Source: Nonomuraea aurantiaca (GTDB taxonomy: Bacteria; Actinomycetota; Actinomycetes; Streptosporangiales; Streptosporangiaceae). Taken from it: a DNA stretch of 64,000 bases. The position numbers and the translations under genes are program-made. A model generated the notes under the pieces. The model ran no database searches, had not been told where the DNA came from, and was given only the letters and a program-made list of their open reading frames with translations. The stretch covers positions 124,001 through 188,000 of the forward strand of contig NZ_JAIWNB010000013.1 of assembly GCF_020215705.1 (NCBI RefSeq), given 5' to 3'. Numbering within the stretch: the first letter of the stretch is position 1; each line of letters starts with the position of its first letter. Below are positions 57,658 through 64,000 of the stretch, piece after piece.

Positions 57658-58857
57658 TCATCGTCTGAAGGGGATGTTGAGCCAGGGACTGTTCGGGTCG
57701 GTCGTCAGAATTCGGTGGGCGTTGAGCATCTCTCCGTACCAGTCGCCGAACTCCTCCTCGTCGAAGTGGAGGCAGCGGCCCAGGATGTAGGCGGCCGAGA
57801 ACTCTTCCCACGAGCGGTAGTTGATCCGGCTGACCGCGCCGGCGTGGCGGACCGCCGTTTCGGCCTCCGCCAGGTCGCAGTAGCGGGCGCCGAGCCCCCA
57901 GCGGGCCATCTTCGAAGCCCGCCCGTAGTCCCACGCCTCCACCGTGCGGACGAACCCGCCTGCGGGAAGCAGCCCGTCCGCACGGAATCGGGCCTCGTAG
58001 CGGAGGATCCGCCCGATGAGCCGCTGGGCTCCGGCGACCTCGGCCTCCGTCTCGGAGTCAGAGGTGGTCGCGTCCTCCGCGGCGCGGTGCCGTATGACCC
58101 GTGACGTCACCTGACGCCAGTGGTCCACCTCGACCGCGCCGCCGAAGTCGCGGGCGAGGGTGCTTCGTATCCCCAGCACGAATCCCCAGACCGAACTGCT
58201 CATCCGGCCCTTGAGCAGCGTCTCCTGGGCATGCCGCCACCCTTCCCGGCTGGTGATCTCCCACCACTCCTCCAGCCGTCTGCGCTCACGGACGTAGCCG
58301 GTGCCGTGCCAGCCCATCGCGTTCCAGAGGGAGGCGTTGTTCACACAGAGCAGCGCCCCGCAGGCGAGGCCGTGAGCGACGTCGCCGTGCAGCGCGCCCC
58401 CGACCCACAGCGTGCGCAGTTGATTGCGGCGCGTGCTGGATATCCGGTCGGCATGCCGACGCCACGTCTGCCGGTGGACGGCCGTCGCGGGGAAGAACGC
58501 CTCGCACGGGGTGCCGGGGTTGATGGCCAGCCACTCGTCGTCCCGGGGCCAATCCTGGACAAGCTTCCCCAGGTCCACCTCGAAGAAGACCGGGTCGGGC
58601 ACGGGCGCCGGAAGCATCCCCTCGGTGACGAACGCGAGACTCAGCGGACTTCCCGGCTTCGGGCCCCAGTATGCGGCGTTGTAGTGAAGCCAGCCCGGCT
58701 TGGCGTCGGCCTGGGCGCGCGACATCGCGTGATACAGATCCGTGCCCGCGAGGACGTCGAAGTACGCGGCCCAGTCGCCGCGCGTCTTGGCCTCGTACAG
58801 GGCACGTTCGACGTCGGTGGGCGCCTGCCATACAGCCTCGGGGGCGGCGAGATCCAT
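57658..58857 (-). CDS. DUF1266-domain protein
   Basis: 399 residues. The C-terminal half fits DUF1266: EWWEITSREGWRHAQETLL, VEAWDYGRASKMARWGLGAR, YCDLAEAETAVRHAG, SRINYRSWEEFSAAYILGRCL and MLNAHRILTTDPNSPW, a set of helices with conserved Trp, Gly and Arg. The N-terminal half (VERALYEAKTRGDWAAYFDVL, PLSLAFVTEGMLPA, WLAINPGTPCEAFFPA) looks like an SseB-type N-terminal domain. No signal or membrane segment. Function unknown; DUF1266 proteins are scattered in enterobacteria (YbeR/YbeU) and actinomycetes. It is monocistronic, divergent from the protease gene. Confidence 0.82.
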   Translation of the reverse strand: MDLAAPEAVWQAPTDVERALYEAKTRGDWAAYFDVLAGTDLYHAMSRAQADAKPGWLHYNAAYWGPKPGSPLSLAFVTEGMLPAPVPDPVFFEVDLGKLVQDWPRDDEWLAINPGTPCEAFFPATAVHRQTWRRHADRISSTRRNQLRTLWVGGALHGDVAHGLACGALLCVNNASLWNAMGWHGTGYVRERRRLEEWWEITSREGWRHAQETLLKGRMSSSVWGFVLGIRSTLARDFGGAVEVDHWRQVTSRVIRHRAAEDATTSDSETEAEVAGAQRLIGRILRYEARFRADGLLPAGGFVRTVEAWDYGRASKMARWGLGARYCDLAEAETAVRHAGAVSRINYRSWEEFSAAYILGRCLHFDEEEFGDWYGEMLNAHRILTTDPNSPWLNIPFRR

Positions 58858-58883
58858 GGCATCACATTGTGAAGCACGGCCTC

Positions 58884-58921
58884 AGGAGGCATTGATCCGC
58901 CTCCTATGCGGCAAATGCCGC
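58884..58921. promoter_or_regulatory. two adjacent inverted repeats in the DUF1266/protease intergenic region
   Basis: AGGAGGC (58884-58890) pairs with GCCTCCT (58899-58905) around 8 bases, and GCGGCA-AA-TGCCGC (58908-58921) follows directly. GCCATAC recurs at about 58920 and 58950. The 148-base region must hold both divergent promoters, so these are operator candidates. Confidence 0.45.
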
Positions 58922-59005
58922 CATACCCGAATGCGCATAGCTTGAGGAAGATGGCGGCTGCCATACGTACCTCCTGACGGCAGATTCCGGTTTCGGGAGG
59001 TATGT

Positions 59006-60070
59006 ATGCACCGCAGAGTCGCCCTGCTCTCCGCTGTCGCGCTCACCGTGGCAGGCGCCTTGGTCCCAGCGGGCGCCGCCCAGGCCAGGAGCGGGACCGG
59101 CCTCGACCCCAGGCCCGTCAGGTGGTCCGCCACGGACTCCTCGTCGGAACGCAGGAACGTCCTGCAGTACTGGACGCAGCAGCGCACGCTGGCGGCGCGG
59201 CCACTGGATACGCCCACGCCGCGACGTGGTAATCGGTCGGGCGGCCCGACCCAGGGGACGCCGTGGGCGACCCGCGGCGCCTCGGCCACCATCACCCAGC
59301 GCACCCCGTGGACGAGCGGCGGCGCGGCGCGCGTCCAGACCGCCTCGGCCTCCACCGCGCAGAAGGGGGCCCGGGTGCCCAACAGCCCCGGCCTCCGGTG
59401 GACGGACGGCGGCGCCGTCGTGCGTACCACCGGACGTGTCTTCTTCACCACCGCCGAAGGCGGCAACGCCTCCTGCTCCGGTACGGCGGTGACCAGCGCC
59501 AACGAGAGCGTCGTGATGACCGCCGGGCACTGCGTGAAGATCGACGGTGCGGCCCACCGCAACTGGGTGTTCATCCCGGGCTTCGACAACGGGCGGCGGC
59601 CGTTCGGCACGTGGGTGGCCACCAGGATGCTCACCACGCAGCAGTGGAACGCCAACGAGGACATCAACTTCGACATCGCCGCGGTCGTGGTCGCGCCGCT
59701 GCAGGGACGGACGTTGACCGACGTCGTGGGCGGGCAGGGGGTGGCGTTCAACCAGCCGAGGCAGCGGCAGATGTTCTCCTTCGGCTACCCGGCGGCGCCG
59801 CCGTTCGACGGCTCCAGGCTGATCTACTGCAGTGGGCGCGCGTTCAACGACACCGTCATGACCAGGGACCAGGGGCTGCGCTGCAACATGACCGGCGGGG
59901 CGAGCGGCGGCCCGTGGTTCCAGGGGTTCAACGAGTCGACCGGGCTCGGCTGGCTGAACTCCGTCAACAGCTTCAAGTACGACTTCGCCCCGGACTTCAT
60001 GTTCGGTCCCTTCTTCGGGAACGAGGCGATGGCCGTCTACCAGGCCGCGCAGAACACCAACGCCACCTGA
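59006..60070 (+). CDS. secreted trypsin-like serine protease
   Basis: 354 residues with a Sec signal (MHRRVALLSAVALTVAGALVPAGAAQA). A 110-residue Thr/Arg/Gly-rich propeptide-like stretch follows. The catalytic triad is complete: His175 in VMTAGHCVKI, Asp223 in NFDIAAVVVA, Ser300 in GGASGGPWFQ. The disulfide Cys in CSG and GHC, and YCSG/RCN near the end, fit an S1-type streptogrisin-like or V8-like protease. Probably an extracellular peptidase of nutrient release. GGGAGGTATG overlaps the start region. Monocistronic, followed by a hairpin terminator. Confidence 0.93.
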   Translation: MHRRVALLSAVALTVAGALVPAGAAQARSGTGLDPRPVRWSATDSSSERRNVLQYWTQQRTLAARPLDTPTPRRGNRSGGPTQGTPWATRGASATITQRTPWTSGGAARVQTASASTAQKGARVPNSPGLRWTDGGAVVRTTGRVFFTTAEGGNASCSGTAVTSANESVVMTAGHCVKIDGAAHRNWVFIPGFDNGRRPFGTWVATRMLTTQQWNANEDINFDIAAVVVAPLQGRTLTDVVGGQGVAFNQPRQRQMFSFGYPAAPPFDGSRLIYCSGRAFNDTVMTRDQGLRCNMTGGASGGPWFQGFNESTGLGWLNSVNSFKYDFAPDFMFGPFFGNEAMAVYQAAQNTNAT

Positions 60071-60202
60071 TCCCCCGAAACCGGACTCCCGGCCCCGCCC
60101 GTACATCACCGGACGGCGGGGTCGGCATGCGGTCCGGTCAACCGCTCGCTCAAACGAACGACCCCTCAATCGCGTAAAGGCGGCGAGGGCCAGCGAGCGG
60201 GG

Positions 60203-60236
60203 AAGGGGCCGCGGCGGGCAGACCGCAGCCCCTTTT
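60203..60236. terminator. terminator hairpin with T run after the protease gene
   Basis: AAGGGGCCGCGG (60203-60214) and CCGCAGCCCCTT (60223-60234) form a 12-bp stem with one mismatch and an 8-base loop, followed by TT. It lies between convergent genes and is oriented for the plus strand, with a T tract. Confidence 0.75.
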
Positions 60237-60338
60237 CGACCGACCGGCCCACAGACCGATAGACCGACCGACCGATAGACGGAACGATCATCCGATCACC
60301 CGATCCCGATCCCCCGACACTCGATCACTCGCCGCTCA
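60237..60338. repeat. low-complexity GACC/CGAT/GATC stretch
   Basis: Short units ACCGACC, GACCGATAGACC and CCGATCACCCGATCC recur in the space between terminator and cholesterol oxidase gene. No gene or promoter is evident in it. Confidence 0.6.
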
Positions 60339-62570
<2,232 letters not shown>

Positions 62571-62574
<4 letters not shown>

Positions 62575-63650
62575 GGCTGTTTCCTCCCGAGTTTGCCGAT
62601 CGCGGGGCGCAGCGGAACGTCGAGCGCGTCGTAGAGTCCGGGTCCGGCCTCCACGAGCCAGTCGATGGCGCTCACCAGCCGGCCGACCGCGGTGGCGTTC
62701 CCGCCCGCGGCGCGGTTGCCGTCCTCGTCGGTGGCCTCGATGGTGACCTCGATGCGCGGGCGGCCCTCGATGATCACCCGGTGCGCCGCGTGGCCGTCGG
62801 GCGGCGTCGGCCAGTCCGGCGCGCAGGACGGGTGGATGCGGGTGACGTGCTCGATGACGATGCGGGGCTCGCCCTCGACGATGCCCTGCACCTCGAAGCG
62901 CACCGCGCCCTGGGTGCCGGCGTCGAACTCGCCCATCGTCTCCGTACGCACCGTGGACTCGAGCGGGCGCCGGTCGCGGCTCTCGCGGATCTCGTCGAGT
63001 TCGACGCCGAGGGCTCTGGCCATCAGCCGTACCTGCCCGCCCCACACCATGGTCGGGACCGTCGGCGCGATCATCGGCGGCTCGTAGTCCATCGGCTGGC
63101 CCATGCCGACCAGGTACCGGACCGAGTCGGGCTGGTCGTAGGTGGAGTAGTCGAAGATCTCCTGGCAGCGGATCACGTCGACGGTGCCGCCGAGTCCGCT
63201 GATCAACAGGGGCAGCACGTCGTTGCCCCAGCCCGGGTCGATGCCGGAGACGAACAGCGAGCCGCCGCCGTCCGCGATGGCGGCCAGCACCGGCTCCCGC
63301 AGCTCCGGCGGGGCGTTGCGCTGGTCATAGAGCGCGTACAAGGAGGGGGTGACGACCACGGCGCCGGCGCGGATCGCCCTGATGATGTCGGCGAGCGCCT
63401 CGTCGGGGCGGATGTCGCCGGACGCCGCGTAGACGACGGCGCGGGGACCGGCGGCCAGCACCGCGTCGACGTCGTCGGTCGCCGCGACCCCCAGATCGTG
63501 GCCGAGCCGGGCGAGCGCGCCCGCGTCGCGGCCGACCTTGCCGGGATCGTGGACGAGTACGGCCGCGAGTCTCAGCGCCGGATGAGCCTCGACGGCACGG
63601 ATGGCCGCACGGCCGACATTGCCGGTGCCCCAGACGATCGTGGACAGCAT
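62571..63650 (-). CDS. DapB-like NAD(P)-dependent dehydrogenase (amine dehydrogenase/dihydrodipicolinate-reductase fold)
   Basis: 359 residues. N-terminal cofactor motif VWGTGNVGRAAIRAVEAHP and VVYAASGDIRPDEALADI; the middle includes FVSGIDPGWGNDVLPLLIS, a hallmark of the group related to 2,4-diaminopentanoate dehydrogenase. C-terminal domain with HVTRIHPSCAPDWPTPPDGH. Such proteins are frequent in actinobacterial lipid- or steroid-degradation regions, though the substrate is unknown. Co-transcribed with the AhpD-like gene, and lies downstream of an unusual 350-base region without genes. Confidence 0.88.
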
Positions 63651-63973
63651 GAGCGGAGCGTAGCAAGCGCTTGGTTAGGTGCATAGAGCCATCGCGACAC
63701 CGGCCGCCCGGCACCGCCCCGGCCCCCGCCACGCCGAAATGCAACGTTTCATCGGCCGACCGGCGCTCGGAATGGGCAGGTAAAAGGTCCGGCGATATCA
63801 CGGGACATTCTCCGGAGTAGGCGCCTGAGCACTGTTCGGCGACCGCCCGGAATACCGCGATCGAGCTCGAACGCGTCCTTCCAATAAGTCGGCTCGAGTT
63901 TCAGCGTCCCCGACGCGCACAAAGAGCACTACGACTCCCTCACCTACGGCAGTCCCCTATAACTGATGGGCTC
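63651..63973. other. intergenic region, no gene seen
   Basis: No convincing coding frame in either direction. It must contain the promoter of the DapB-like gene (minus strand). A TATAAC at 63958-63963 precedes a possible start codon at 63974 on the plus strand. No repeats of note. Confidence 0.5.
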
Positions 63974-64000
63974 ATGGAGACCTCATCGAGCCGGTCGAAC
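63974..64000 (+). CDS. possible start of a gene cut by the window edge
   Basis: ATG 63974 opens METSSSRSN to the last base. TATAAC ends 10 bases before it, compatible with a short-leader or leaderless transcript. Nine codons are too few to judge the product or confirm the frame. Confidence 0.25.

Overview
The window is high-GC DNA with densely packed genes, many GTG starts, 4-bp start/stop overlaps (ATGA, GTGA) and long spurious antisense frames, as expected of a filamentous actinomycete. A conservon (kinase-like protein, roadblock, DUF742, GTPase), a SARP regulator, an ECF41-type sigma factor, several Tat-exported enzymes, a type VII secretion (T7SS) effector and a cholesterol oxidase support this. 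I would guess Streptosporangiales (Nonomuraea-like), but the sequence alone does not fix the genus. No rRNA, tRNA or CRISPR array was seen.

Layout. 1-9.6 kb: a 5'-cut LysR regulator, a secreted GH28-like hydrolase, an HxlR regulator, a large ATPase/LuxR (LAL) regulator with a following stand-alone domain protein, then a flavin oxidoreductase coupled to an ECF41 sigma factor. 9.6-20.5 kb is an eroded stretch. A flavin monooxygenase is frameshifted and internally deleted; an SDR gene and a CoA-transferase gene are fused tail to tail and both lack their 3' ends; one MFS gene has lost its N-terminal half and another nearly all of its middle; a tiny relic precedes a TetR gene. Intact genes lie between them (GNAT, SnoaL-like, a membrane protein, and a secreted TIM-barrel/PQQ-type sugar dehydrogenase pair). 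20.5-25.6 kb: a PASTA-domain membrane protein with a coupled partner of unknown function, a divergent HxlR/QorB-like pair and a secreted type-B carboxylesterase. 25.9-31.5 kb: the conservon and a PucR regulator. 31.5-33.1 kb: an old-yellow-enzyme gene coupled to a DUF1989 gene that carries an internal inversion. 33.2-37.9 kb: a three-gene T7SS operon ending in a 1400-residue multidomain effector candidate.

38.0-53.7 kb is the most notable region, an apparently uncharacterised biosynthetic gene cluster. Eleven minus-strand genes, nearly all translationally coupled, encode a free-standing NRPS adenylation domain, a single carrier protein, a flavin amine oxidase, a fatty-acyl-AMP-ligase-like enzyme, a radical-SAM lysine-2,3-aminomutase-like enzyme, an ATP-grasp ligase, two PaaK-like adenylate-forming enzymes, an MFS exporter, an SDR and a hotdog thioesterase. 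A divergent SARP regulator faces the operon. A TnpB-only IS200/IS605-group element sits inside the operon and supplies the stop codon of the SDR gene.

53.7-64 kb: a minus-strand operon (ribbon-helix-helix-like regulator, DUF4097 protein, DrrAB-type ABC transporter, DUF1707 protein), a DUF1266 protein, a secreted trypsin-like protease, a Tat-exported cholesterol oxidase, and a carboxymuconolactone-decarboxylase-like/DapB-like pair. The last 350 bases hold no clear gene except a possible start at the edge.
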